This document shows positions 36,366 to 45,312 of a DNA stretch of 64,000 nt, in pieces. The notes under the pieces were generated by a model. The model saw nothing but the letters and a program-made list of their open reading frames with translations. It was not told the DNA's origin and searched no databases. A program made the translations under genes and the position numbers. The DNA is from Neobacillus sp. FSL H8-0543 (GTDB lineage Bacteria; Bacillota; Bacilli; Bacillales; Cytobacillaceae), in NCBI RefSeq assembly GCF_038592905.1, contig NZ_CP151943.1, positions 4,972,501-5,036,500 of the forward strand. Reading direction: 5' to 3'. Every line of letters starts with the position of its first letter. Within the stretch, counting starts at the first letter, position 1.

Positions 36366-38435
36366 ATGGTGAATAATCTTTGGAATCATGAGAAAGCTTC
36401 ACAAGTAACAAATGGGGTAGAGGAATTAAGATATCGTTCCAACTTAATCGGAACGGATCGTGCCGTTTGTAACTGGGGTGGCGGCAACACTTCCATGAAA
36501 AAAATTGAAAAGGATTTCCGCGGCCGTGATATCGAGGTAATGTGGGTAAAAGGAAGCGGTTCCGACCTAGCGACAATGCAAGCTAAAAATTTCACCGGTT
36601 TAAGATTGGATGATATCCGTCCATTATTCGATCACGATGAAATGACGGACGAAGACATGGTTGCGTATCTTGCTCATTGCATGATTGACAACAAGCATCC
36701 AAGAGCATCCATCGAAACTTTATTACATGCGTTCCTTCCATTCAAGCATGTAGACCATTCACATCCAGATGCCATCATCAGCATTTGCTGTGCTGACAAT
36801 GGCAAGCAAATTGCAGAAGAGATTTTTGGCAACCGTTTTATTTGGGTTCCATATGTGCGTCCTGGCTTCACTCTTTCAAAAATGATTGCAGAGGGTGTAC
36901 AAAATAACCCGAACGCGGAGCTAGTCTTAATGGAAAAGCATGGTCTTGTCACTTGGGGAGAAAATTCTGAAGAGTGCTATGCAAAAACTATCACTATTAT
37001 TAATGAAGCAGAACAATATATTAATGAAAGAATCAATGAAGAAAGCGTATTTGGCGGTCAAAAATATGTTTCCCTTTCGGACGAAGACGCAATGGTTATA
37101 TTAGCGAAGGTAATGCCTGTTATCCGTGGGGCTGTAAGTGAAGAAAAGAAAATGCTTCTAACTTACCACCGTGGTGAAGATGTTCTTCAATTTGTAAACA
37201 GCTACAACGCTCCTGAACTTTCACTAATCGGAGCAGCATGCCCGGACCATCTTGTTCATACCAAAATGGTCCCGCTTTATATCAATTGGGATCCGCAGAC
37301 AAAGGATGTAGAAGGCTTAACTGCTGCAATCAAGGAAGGAATAGCCCGCTTCAAGGCAGCATACAAAGAATACTTTGAACGCAACAAAAACGAAGGCGAC
37401 AAAATGTTCGAACCAGCGCCACGTGTAATCCTAATCCCAGGATTAGGAATGGTAAACACTGGTAAGGATGTCGCGAATTCTCGAGTAAGCGGTGCCTTAT
37501 ACCACCGTGCTATAGCGGTTATGAAAGGTTCAACGACTCTAGGAAACTTTGTTTCTTTAAGTGAAAATGAATCCTATAACGTGGAATACTGGCCACTAGA
37601 ATTATATAAATTAACTCTCGCCCCAGCTGAAGCAGAATTCTCCAGAAAGGTAACATTCATAACTGGCGGAGCAGGAGGAATTGGCAGTGCAACGGCTCAC
37701 CGCCTAGTTTCTGAGGGTGCCCATGTCGTTCTGGCTGACCTTAATCATGAAGGCGCTGAAAAGGTTGCTGCCGAAATTAACGAACAATACGGCGCAAACC
37801 GTGCCCTAGCAGTAAAAATGGATGTAACAAAAGAAGAAGAAGTGCAGGTTGCATTCGACAAAGCCGCACTCACATTTGGTGGTGTGGACATCATTGTTAA
37901 CAACGCTGGTCTTGCAACATCAAGCCCTATCGATGAAACTACTCTACAAGAGTGGAATTTGAATATGAATGTTTTAGGAACAGGCTATTTCCTTGTTGCC
38001 CGTGAAGCATTCAAGCAAATGAAGCAGCAGGGAATTGGCGGCAACATGGTATTTATCGGTTCGAAAAACTCTGTTTATGCCGGAAAAAATGCTGCTGCCT
38101 ATAGCTCTGTCAAAGCGCTAGAAACTCATTTGGCCAGATGTATTGCAGCAGAAGGCGGGGAGTACGGCATTCGCGTAAATTCTGTGCTGCCGGATGCAGT
38201 CCTTCAAGGCTCTGCGATTTGGGGTTCCAGATGGCGTGAAGAGCGTGCGGCGGCGTACGGAATTCACCCTGATCAATTAGAAGAGCACTATCGTAAGCGT
38301 ACAACTCTTCTAGTAAATATTTATCCATCTGATATTGCTGAATCGATTGCATTCTTTGCATCATCCAAGTCAGATAAAACTACTGGATGTATGTTAACTG
38401 TAGACGGCGGTGTACCTGCTGCCTTTACAAGATAA
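36366..38435 (+). CDS. rhaEW: Bifunctional rhamnulose-1-phosphate aldolase / lactaldehyde dehydrogenase
   Basis: 689 residues joining two enzymes. The N-terminal half is a class II aldolase/adducin-type fold, RhaE, with the metal-binding histidines in HVDHSHPDA and EKHGLVTW. It splits L-rhamnulose-1-phosphate into DHAP and L-lactaldehyde. The C-terminal half (from about residue 425) is a short-chain dehydrogenase, RhaW, with TGGAGGIG, NNAG, a serine in GSKNS and the YSSVK catalytic pair. It oxidises L-lactaldehyde to L-lactate with NAD(P). This fusion is the common form in Bacillus and relatives. A G-rich ribosome site precedes the ATG. Placed between lutABC, which uses the product, and the sensor genes. 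Confidence 0.95.
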   Translation: MVNNLWNHEKASQVTNGVEELRYRSNLIGTDRAVCNWGGGNTSMKKIEKDFRGRDIEVMWVKGSGSDLATMQAKNFTGLRLDDIRPLFDHDEMTDEDMVAYLAHCMIDNKHPRASIETLLHAFLPFKHVDHSHPDAIISICCADNGKQIAEEIFGNRFIWVPYVRPGFTLSKMIAEGVQNNPNAELVLMEKHGLVTWGENSEECYAKTITIINEAEQYINERINEESVFGGQKYVSLSDEDAMVILAKVMPVIRGAVSEEKKMLLTYHRGEDVLQFVNSYNAPELSLIGAACPDHLVHTKMVPLYINWDPQTKDVEGLTAAIKEGIARFKAAYKEYFERNKNEGDKMFEPAPRVILIPGLGMVNTGKDVANSRVSGALYHRAIAVMKGSTTLGNFVSLSENESYNVEYWPLELYKLTLAPAEAEFSRKVTFITGGAGGIGSATAHRLVSEGAHVVLADLNHEGAEKVAAEINEQYGANRALAVKMDVTKEEEVQVAFDKAALTFGGVDIIVNNAGLATSSPIDETTLQEWNLNMNVLGTGYFLVAREAFKQMKQQGIGGNMVFIGSKNSVYAGKNAAAYSSVKALETHLARCIAAEGGEYGIRVNSVLPDAVLQGSAIWGSRWREERAAAYGIHPDQLEEHYRKRTTLLVNIYPSDIAESIAFFASSKSDKTTGCMLTVDGGVPAAFTR

Positions 38436-38491
38436 TGAGTGTTATGGGAAAACCGCTGCAAGAAGTATTATATTTGAAATAGGAACCGATG

Positions 38492-38524
38492 AAAAAAGGC
38501 ATCAAGGAATGCCTTTTTTCTTTT
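38492..38524 (+). terminator. Intrinsic terminator after rhaEW
   Basis: AAAAAAGGCAT and ATGCCTTTTTT form an 11-bp stem around CAAGGA. Confidence 0.85.
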
Positions 38525-38631
38525 TAATAAGACGAATAGCCCAAAAATATGTTAAAATAATTGAAAAGTGCGAATTTTTAATCAGTATCACTTTACATAT
38601 GGTTCTTATAGTAAAATGGAGGGGACGGAGG

Positions 38632-39666
38632 ATGGGTAGAAGATGTACTAGCTTATTCACCTTACTGTTACTTATTCTTGCAAGCGGTTGCAGTACAACC
38701 GCAAAATATGACATTGTCTATTCTAAAGGTGAAGTAGACCGCCCGGTTGAGAACTATACAAGGAAGTCGTACACCATTGCACTTGTCCCGAAGCTTGTAA
38801 ATATTCCCTATTTTAATGCTGTTGAAGAGGGGGCTATGGAGGCGGGGGAAGAACTAGGGGTAAATGTGATTTATAGAGGTCCTGCTGTTGCTGACCCCAA
38901 TCAGCAAGTCAAAATAATCGAAGAATTAATACAACAAAAGGTAGATGTGATTGCCGTTTCTGCGAATGATCCTGAAAAATTGGTTGCAGTGATGAAGAAG
39001 GCACAAAGCCAAAATATTAAAGTCATTACCTGGGATGCTGATACACATTTTGATTCCAGGGAGTTTTTTATCAATATGGTGGATCCTGAGAAATTGGGCA
39101 GACATTTAATGGATACTCTAGCTTGGAATGTAAATGAAGAGGGAGATTTTGCGATTATTACTGGTGCGGAATCAGCAGCGAATCTAAATGTCTGGCTAAA
39201 TTGGATAAAAATTCAACAAAGGGAATATTATCCGAAAATGAACTTGGTTAAGGTAGTAGCCTCAAATGATGATCCTCATAAGGCCTATATTCTGGCAAAA
39301 GAACTTTTGGCCGGCTATCCAAATTTAAAGGGGATTATCGGTAATTCCTCCGTTGGTCCGCCTGCTGCCGCCCAAGCAGTGAAAGAAGAAGGGAAATCAG
39401 GTGAGGTCACTGTTGTTGGCTTATCTCCGCCGAATCCAATGAATGAATACCTAAAAACTGATGCTGCACAGGTGGTTACTTTATGGAGCCCAAAAAAGCT
39501 TGGGTTTTTAACGGTAGCACTTGCAAAAAACCTTCTTGATGGAATGAAACCGTCTGATCGTCAAGAAATCCCGCAAGTTGGAAAAATTAGAGTTAAGGAC
39601 GACATAGTTATTATGGGAGAACCAATTGATTTTACAAAGGAAAATGTGGACCAGTATGATTTTTAG
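38632..39666 (+). CDS. RhaS-like sugar-binding lipoprotein, probable co-sensor of the kinase
   Basis: 344 residues from the ATG at 38632 (GGAGGGG 7 nt upstream; longer readings start far upstream across the terminator). The lipobox ILASGC anchors it outside the membrane. The fold is that of a type I sugar-binding protein, clearly related to RhaS: QQKVDVIAVSANDPEKLVAVMKKA, FINMVDPEKLGRHLM, GYPNLKGIIGNSSVGPPAA. It has no ABC genes of its own; its end overlaps the histidine kinase gene and they are followed by the response regulator. This order fits a binding protein that hands sugar information to a YesM-type sensor. I infer that it detects L-rhamnose or a rhamnose oligosaccharide. Confidence 0.85.
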   Translation: MGRRCTSLFTLLLLILASGCSTTAKYDIVYSKGEVDRPVENYTRKSYTIALVPKLVNIPYFNAVEEGAMEAGEELGVNVIYRGPAVADPNQQVKIIEELIQQKVDVIAVSANDPEKLVAVMKKAQSQNIKVITWDADTHFDSREFFINMVDPEKLGRHLMDTLAWNVNEEGDFAIITGAESAANLNVWLNWIKIQQREYYPKMNLVKVVASNDDPHKAYILAKELLAGYPNLKGIIGNSSVGPPAAAQAVKEEGKSGEVTVVGLSPPNPMNEYLKTDAAQVVTLWSPKKLGFLTVALAKNLLDGMKPSDRQEIPQVGKIRVKDDIVIMGEPIDFTKENVDQYDF

Positions 39667-41482
39667 ATGGAAAAAATTCAAGAATTTCAGACTGATGACC
39701 AAATTAATCGTTTCGTATTTTTTCATTACGGTCATTCCTTTGGCTTTGTTGGGTTATTTTGCCTATGCCCAATATTCAAAATCAATCGAAGAACAAGTTG
39801 GTGAAAATATACCAAAATTGCTGGACCAAGCAAATGAACGAATCGGCATCTATATCCGGGATTTAAAACAGCTGCCGTACCTCCTGTATAATTCTGCACA
39901 AGTGATTGAAGTGTTAAGGAAGGACTCCTACCAAAGCAATTCATCCTTGCTGCAGGATACATTTATTGTTAATAGTTATCTGGCTAAAACATATAGCAAT
40001 GGGGGAAATCCGGACATTTTAGGAGTTTTTATTTTATCAAAGAACAGGTTGTATGAAAGTTCGAAGGTCCCATATACCGGTTTCGAGAGCATTGAATTGC
40101 CATATGGCCAAGATATGGAGTTAAACGGTAAACAGGCCATCATTTATCCTTCCCATACGAATCTCAAATTTAAAAATAACCCGCCTTATATTTTGTTGAT
40201 GCACCAAATTACCGATACAGAAAACCGGCAGAACTTGGGCACGATGTTTATTGTTGTGGAGATGTCATCATTTCAACAGATTATCGAAAATATTAAGGTA
40301 AATGATCAATCGGAGCTCTCGCTTATGAATGAGTATGGGTACATAATCTACCATACAAATCCTGATCTTATTGGAAAATTAAATAAGGAATTAGTAGATT
40401 ATCCTAATATAAATGGAAGCTTTCGAACCACAACAATAGAGGATAACAGGTTAATTAGTATTAGCAGAAACGGCCCGGATGAATGGATTCTGGAGCATAG
40501 CGTCCCTTTGAAGAATTTGACTGAAAGAACGGATGTAGTACGAAATACTACGATTATCGTATTTATCATAGTCGTCATTTTAAGTACAATTATTTCGATT
40601 TTCCTTGCATGGAATGTAGCACGGCCTATGAACCGTCTAACCAGATTAATGAAGCGGGTTGAAAAAGGGGATTTTGATGTAGACCTTACCATTAACACTA
40701 CGGATGAGGTCGGTATTCTTGCCAATAGTTTCAATTCAATGGTACTCGAGATTCGAGAATTGATTAAAATAAACTATCAAATCAAATTGCAGCAAAAGGA
40801 AGCCGAACTGTATGCGCTTCAGTCTCAAATCAATCCACATTTTATGTACAATACCCTTGAAACAATCGGAATGGCAGTCGAGGAAGGAGAAGATGACACG
40901 GTAGTAGAAATGGTGTCCATCCTCGGTAGAATGTTACGTTTCTCCATTAATAATAAAGATAAGGTGGTCACTGTTAATCAAGAAGTCCAGCATATGAAGG
41001 ATTATTTGACAATTCAAAAAATAAGATTTGAAGAGCGAATTGATTTTTATATCCAAGAAGAAGTAAACAGCCAGTCTTTTCTGACTCCCAAGTTTATCTT
41101 ACAGCCCATTGTTGAGAATGCAATAAAACATGGTCTTGACCACCAGCAGCATTTTAAGCTCGAAATCCTGATCAAAAAAGCACCTAACAAAGAAGAATTG
41201 ATATTTAAGGTAATTGATAACGGTCCCGGAATTCCGGAAGAATTGTTGGAGGAGCTTAATTGGTACTTGGCATCTGATCCAATGGGGCGAAGGGACTCGA
41301 AATTTGGTTTAATCAATGTTCATGGAAGAATCGTCATGATGTATGGACAACCGTTTGGTCTTCAACTAGATAGTAAGATTAAACAAGGGACAGAAGTGAC
41401 AATAAAAATCCCTTTATTGACAGTTGACATTGCAGAAAGGTCAGTGAGTGGAGGTGGGACGATTGAGTACAAGACTGGTTAA
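39656..41482 (+). CDS. YesM-type sensor histidine kinase
   Basis: 608 residues from the ATG at 39656, which overlaps the upstream stop; the start is uncertain because the ribosome site is weak and other ATG codons lie at 39626 and 39695. Two membrane helices (about residues 17-38 and 290-315) flank an extracytoplasmic dCache-like sensor domain. A HAMP segment follows (NRLTRLMKRVEKGDFDVDL), then the His_kinase domain with QSQINPHFMYNTLE (phospho-acceptor His395) and HATPase_c (ILQPIVENAIKHG, DNGPGIP, FGLINVHGR). This is the lytS/yesM class that pairs with AraC-type regulators. Partner genes are immediately upstream and downstream. Confidence 0.92.
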   Translation: MIFRWKKFKNFRLMTKLIVSYFFITVIPLALLGYFAYAQYSKSIEEQVGENIPKLLDQANERIGIYIRDLKQLPYLLYNSAQVIEVLRKDSYQSNSSLLQDTFIVNSYLAKTYSNGGNPDILGVFILSKNRLYESSKVPYTGFESIELPYGQDMELNGKQAIIYPSHTNLKFKNNPPYILLMHQITDTENRQNLGTMFIVVEMSSFQQIIENIKVNDQSELSLMNEYGYIIYHTNPDLIGKLNKELVDYPNINGSFRTTTIEDNRLISISRNGPDEWILEHSVPLKNLTERTDVVRNTTIIVFIIVVILSTIISIFLAWNVARPMNRLTRLMKRVEKGDFDVDLTINTTDEVGILANSFNSMVLEIRELIKINYQIKLQQKEAELYALQSQINPHFMYNTLETIGMAVEEGEDDTVVEMVSILGRMLRFSINNKDKVVTVNQEVQHMKDYLTIQKIRFEERIDFYIQEEVNSQSFLTPKFILQPIVENAIKHGLDHQQHFKLEILIKKAPNKEELIFKVIDNGPGIPEELLEELNWYLASDPMGRRDSKFGLINVHGRIVMMYGQPFGLQLDSKIKQGTEVTIKIPLLTVDIAERSVSGGGTIEYKTG

Positions 41483-42545
41483 AACAGTGGTGGTTGATGA
41501 TGAAGCACGGATTCGAAGGGGGATTGAACGGTTGGTCACGTCGTGCTCCGACGAATTTCATGTTATTGGAGGCTTTTCCAGCGGGAACGAATTACTAGCC
41601 TTTTATCACCAAGAAAAGCTGGAATTTGATCTGTTAATTACAGATATTAGAATGCCTGGCATGGATGGATTGGAATTAATAAAGGAACTAAAGAACCATG
41701 TTTCATTTGAAGCGGTAGTCATTAGCGGCTTTAATGATTTTAAATACCTGCAATCAGCCATTCGTGAAGGGGCTGTTGATTATATGGTTAAGCCGATTAT
41801 TCGGGAGGAATTTCGCCTGCAGCTCCACCGTGTTAAGGAAAAAATTTATCGTAAACGGTCGGAAGAAGAGCGTCTTTTAAAGCTGGATTTAGAGTTTTTG
41901 CATGTGAAACAGATAGAAGGCATCATACAATCCATGCAGCAGGCGAAAATAGAAGAAACATTATCTCTTTTACATCAGTTTCTGAATGTACTTGAGAATC
42001 ACACGTCTCCCGGGGAAATTGAACGGAACATTCAATCACTTGCTGTTCAGATTGTAAACCTTTTTGGGAAAAATTCATATGCGAATAATGAATCAGATTT
42101 CCTGTATGATGCTATAAATATGACAAAAAGAGCAAGGAATTTTAAAGTATTAAGGCATGGCCTCAATGAATGGATACAAAAAGTTTATTTATCTTTAAAC
42201 AAATTAATGAACCCTGTGAAAGTGGATCCGATTCAAACAGCAAAGCAGTGGATATTGAGCAATATGGCTGAAAATATAACAATTGAAAAGATTGCACGGG
42301 AAATTCCGATGAATCCAACCTATTTTAGCGAGTACTTTAAAAATCAAACAGGTGAAACCGTATTGGATTTTGTGACAAGAACCAGGATCGAAAAAGCAAG
42401 GGAATTGCTGTTCTCAACTGATTTAAAAGTTTATAATATCGCGGAAAAGGTAGGTTATACCGATACTAAATACTTTAGCAAACTTTTCAAGAAGTATTTT
42501 GGAGAGGTCCCTTCCAAGTATAAGGAGAAAATCAAATATGGCTGA
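41463..42545 (+). CDS. YesN-type response regulator with AraC DNA-binding domain
   Basis: 360 residues from TTG 41463, about 5 nt after GGAGGTGGG and inside the end of the kinase gene; a GTG at 41448 precedes the ribosome site and is less likely. The receiver domain has DDEA (12-15), phospho-acceptor Asp61 in LLITDIRMPGMDG and the VKPI lysine. A middle helical region is followed by an AraC/XylS double helix-turn-helix (about 260-358: ITIEKIAREIPMNPTYFSEYF, then YNIAEKVGYTDTKYFSKLFKK). Such regulators bind two direct repeats on one DNA face. The nearest unexplained sites are the four CCGA box pairs in this locus, one of them directly downstream at 42592. I infer it activates transport and rhamnosidase genes when L-rhamnose is sensed. 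Confidence 0.92.
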   Translation: MSTRLVKTVVVDDEARIRRGIERLVTSCSDEFHVIGGFSSGNELLAFYHQEKLEFDLLITDIRMPGMDGLELIKELKNHVSFEAVVISGFNDFKYLQSAIREGAVDYMVKPIIREEFRLQLHRVKEKIYRKRSEEERLLKLDLEFLHVKQIEGIIQSMQQAKIEETLSLLHQFLNVLENHTSPGEIERNIQSLAVQIVNLFGKNSYANNESDFLYDAINMTKRARNFKVLRHGLNEWIQKVYLSLNKLMNPVKVDPIQTAKQWILSNMAENITIEKIAREIPMNPTYFSEYFKNQTGETVLDFVTRTRIEKARELLFSTDLKVYNIAEKVGYTDTKYFSKLFKKYFGEVPSKYKEKIKYG

Positions 42546-42550
42546 CATCC

Positions 42551-42580
42551 AAACCTCCATTCCGGAGGTTTTTTAAATTT
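42551..42580 (+). terminator. Intrinsic terminator after the response regulator
   Basis: AAACCTCC and GGAGGTTT form an 8-bp stem followed by TTTTAAATTTTTT. Confidence 0.85.
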
Positions 42581-42591
42581 TTTGAAAACTC

Positions 42592-42626
42592 CCGAAAATC
42601 GTCACCCCAATCCGAGATCTGTCACC
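42592..42626. promoter_or_regulatory. Rhamnose operator D
   Basis: CCGAAAATCGTCACC starts at 42592 and CCGAGATCTGTCACC at 42612. CACC ends at 42626, and TATGCT (42650) starts 23 nt later, followed by CTAAATGTA. The two boxes end in the same GTCACC, making this the clearest direct repeat of the four sites. It controls rhaTPQS. Confidence 0.78.
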
Positions 42627-42657
42627 TTTTTCCCATAAAGAATACTAGGTATGCTAA

Positions 42658-42672
42658 ATGTAAACGTATACA
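42658..42672. promoter_or_regulatory. cre-like site (CcpA), operator D unit
   Basis: ATGTAAACGTATACA fits WTGNAANCGNWNNCW at all defined positions. It lies at the expected transcription start of rhaTPQS. Confidence 0.75.
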
Positions 42673-42752
42673 ATGAAATATTCCATATCATGTGGCATGT
42701 TAGAAAGTATGATTCTACCTTTGATATAAAACTCAACTGAGGAGTGAAAAAA

Positions 42753-44288
42753 ATGTCCGAGTTTGTACTCGAACTTAGAGGGATTACAAAAACCTTTCCT
42801 GGTGTGAAAGCTCTCGATCATGTTCAATTTCAATTAAAGCCGGGTGAAATTCATGCCTTGATGGGAGAGAATGGTGCCGGCAAATCAACGTTTATAAAAG
42901 TCATTACAGGAGTCCATCAGCCGGATGAAGGAAAGATGTACTTAAATGGACAGGAGGTTGAATTTCGAAATCCAAAGGATGCACAGAATTGTGGGATTGC
43001 TGCCATATACCAGCATGTAACCTGCTTTCCGGATTTAAGTGTAACGGAAAATATATTCATGGGACATGAAAAAATTAACAGAGCAACAAAGAGAATTCTA
43101 TGGAAGGAAATGCATGCAGAAGCGAATCGCCTTCTGAAAGAGCTTGGGGCCAATTTTGATGCCAAAGCCCAAATGGGAACCCTCAGTGTGGCACAGCAGC
43201 AAATCGTTGAGATAGCAAAAGCCCTGTCAACCAATGCGAAAATTATTATCATGGATGAGCCTACTGCTGCCTTGACCAGAAATGAAAGTGAGGAGCTTTA
43301 TCGAATCACGGAGAAATTAAGAGATCAGGGCACATCCATCATCTTTATCTCTCACCGCTTTGAAGATATGTATCGTCTTGCCAGTAAAGTGACTGTTTTC
43401 CGTGATTCGAAATACATCGATACCTGGGGAGTAAACGAGATTACCAATGAAGATTTAATCGTGGCCATGGTAGGAAGGGAAATAAAAAAGCTATTTCCAA
43501 AAACGGAGGCCAAAATTGGTGAAGAAGTTTTACGGGTGGACAACATGGGGAGAACAGGATTCTTTGCCGGAGTATCTTTCACGCTAGGGAAGGGAGAAAT
43601 ACTGGGGTTAACCGGTCTTGTTGGTGCGGGCCGCAGTGAAGTGTGTCAGGCATTGTTCGGGATCGATGCTGCTGATAAAGGAAAGATTTTTATTAATGGA
43701 AAGGAAACAAAGATTACGAATCCACTGCAAGCTATGAAGAAAGGAATCGGTTATTTACCAGAAGACAGGCAACAGCAGGGGCTGATCCTTTCATGGGGAA
43801 TCGATAAAAATATTACGCTACCTTCGCTTAATCTATTATCCCGAAAAGGATGGTTAAACCGGAAGAAGGAAAAAGAGATTGCCAGTAAACTTGCCAAAAA
43901 AGTAAATGTGAAAACACCAAGTATTTATAATCTTGTAAGTTCATTATCAGGCGGGAACCAGCAAAAAGTGGCGGTTGCCAAACTTCTTACGACTGATTTG
44001 GATATCATCATTCTCGATGAACCGACAAAAGGGGTAGATGTCGGGGCAAAGTCAGCCATTTATGAAATTATCAGCGACCTGGCCAGCCAGGGATATGGCA
44101 TCATCATGGTTTCCTCAGAAATGCCCGAAATCCTCAGTATGAGTGACCGAATTCTCGTTATGCGTGAAGGCAGAATTACAGCAGAATTGGATGGGAGAAC
44201 AGCCACTCAGGAAGCCATTTTGGAAGCAGCGATGAAAAATACAGAGACGCGGCCAATCGATGGAACATTGGGAGCGGCTGGTATATAA
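42753..44288 (+). CDS. rhaT: Rhamnose ABC transporter ATP-binding protein
   Basis: 511 residues from the ATG at 42753 (GAGGAG 8 nt upstream; GTG 42744 is too close to it). Two ABC domains: Walker A GENGAGKST, signature LSVAQQQIVEIAKAL and IIMDEPTAAL in the first half; GLVGAGRSE, SGGNQQKVAVAKLL and IILDEPTKGVDVG in the second half. The class is that of sugar importers RbsA/AraG/RhaT. Permeases and a RhaS lipoprotein follow in one operon, behind operator D and a cre-like site. RhaT here denotes the ABC ATPase, not the unrelated E. coli symporter. Confidence 0.92.
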   Translation: MSEFVLELRGITKTFPGVKALDHVQFQLKPGEIHALMGENGAGKSTFIKVITGVHQPDEGKMYLNGQEVEFRNPKDAQNCGIAAIYQHVTCFPDLSVTENIFMGHEKINRATKRILWKEMHAEANRLLKELGANFDAKAQMGTLSVAQQQIVEIAKALSTNAKIIIMDEPTAALTRNESEELYRITEKLRDQGTSIIFISHRFEDMYRLASKVTVFRDSKYIDTWGVNEITNEDLIVAMVGREIKKLFPKTEAKIGEEVLRVDNMGRTGFFAGVSFTLGKGEILGLTGLVGAGRSEVCQALFGIDAADKGKIFINGKETKITNPLQAMKKGIGYLPEDRQQQGLILSWGIDKNITLPSLNLLSRKGWLNRKKEKEIASKLAKKVNVKTPSIYNLVSSLSGGNQQKVAVAKLLTTDLDIIILDEPTKGVDVGAKSAIYEIISDLASQGYGIIMVSSEMPEILSMSDRILVMREGRITAELDGRTATQEAILEAAMKNTETRPIDGTLGAAGI

Positions 44289-44302
44289 AGGAGGGGAGAG
44301 AA

Positions 44303-45310
44303 ATGGCTGAAAAATCACTGGAGAGAGTATCAATCAGTGCCAGTATAGCAAAATTTCGTGAAGTTGGATTACTGGGATTTATTATCCTGTTGTCCATAGC
44401 CGTTCAAATCAGGAATCCAAGTTTTTTAACACTTGAAAACTTGAATGACATGATTACCAATACAGCCATTTTGAGTATTTTGGCAGTTGGGATGATGCTA
44501 GTCATTATTACAAGGGGGATTGACCTATCAATTGGTGCGACACTTGCTTTATCCGGGATGAGTTCTGCCCTGGCAGTCGGAGCCATGCCGACACTTCATC
44601 CCATCTTGGCCATCCTTTTGGGTATCTTGATCGGTGTCGTTAGTGGCGGAATTCTCGGCCTGATTATTGCAAAAGGCAGTGTTTTACCTATCATCGCTAC
44701 CTTAGGGATGATGTATATCTTTCGGGGACTTACCTATATGGTCAGTGGCGGAAAATGGGTAAGTGCCCACCAAATGCCGGAAAGCTTTAAGGGCATTGCA
44801 ACAGGGACATTCATGGGGATCAATCACCTGATACTGATTGCTATTATTATTTACCTTATTTTCTACTATTTCATTAATCATACCAGAACTGGCAGACAGA
44901 TTTACGCTGTCGGAAGCAATCCAGAATCGGCTATCATTACGGGAATTAATCATGACCGAATCATTTTTCTTGTCTATACGATAATGGGCGGATTGGCAGG
45001 ACTTGCTGGAGTGTTATGGGTTTCAAAGTTTGCCTCGGCCCAGGGTGACACCGCATCAGGATATGAATTAACGGTTATTGCTGCCTGTGTATTGGGCGGG
45101 GTTAATATTGCCGGCGGTTCCGGAAAAATATCCGGGTTAATTTTGGGTTCTGTTCTGATTGGAATTTTAAATAATGCCCTGCCACTCATTAATGTTTCGC
45201 CTTTCTGGCAAAGCGGAATTCAAGGCGGGATCATCCTGGCTGCGGTGGTTTTAAATGCTGTTGTAAAAAGAGGAGTAGATTTGAATGCGCTCATGAGGAG
45301 GAAAATCTAG
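44303..45310 (+). CDS. rhaP: Rhamnose ABC transporter permease 1
   Basis: 335 residues with about nine hydrophobic segments, BPD_transp_2 type. Family motifs: ITRGIDLSIGATLALSGM in the first half, GRQIYAVGSNPESAIITGIN and MGGLAGLAGV in the second, and CVLGGVNIAGGSGKISG near the end. Starts 14 bp after the ATPase stop with AAGGAGGGG, and the next permease follows after 2 bp. Forms the sugar channel with its partner. Confidence 0.9.
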   Translation: MAEKSLERVSISASIAKFREVGLLGFIILLSIAVQIRNPSFLTLENLNDMITNTAILSILAVGMMLVIITRGIDLSIGATLALSGMSSALAVGAMPTLHPILAILLGILIGVVSGGILGLIIAKGSVLPIIATLGMMYIFRGLTYMVSGGKWVSAHQMPESFKGIATGTFMGINHLILIAIIIYLIFYYFINHTRTGRQIYAVGSNPESAIITGINHDRIIFLVYTIMGGLAGLAGVLWVSKFASAQGDTASGYELTVIAACVLGGVNIAGGSGKISGLILGSVLIGILNNALPLINVSPFWQSGIQGGIILAAVVLNAVVKRGVDLNALMRRKI

Positions 45311-45312
45311 CT

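Noticed and set aside
38570..38606. A fifth CCGA-type operator before the sensor lipoprotein gene
   Set aside because: CGAATTTTTAATC and TATCACTTT are reminiscent, but the second CCGA and the 20-bp period are missing.
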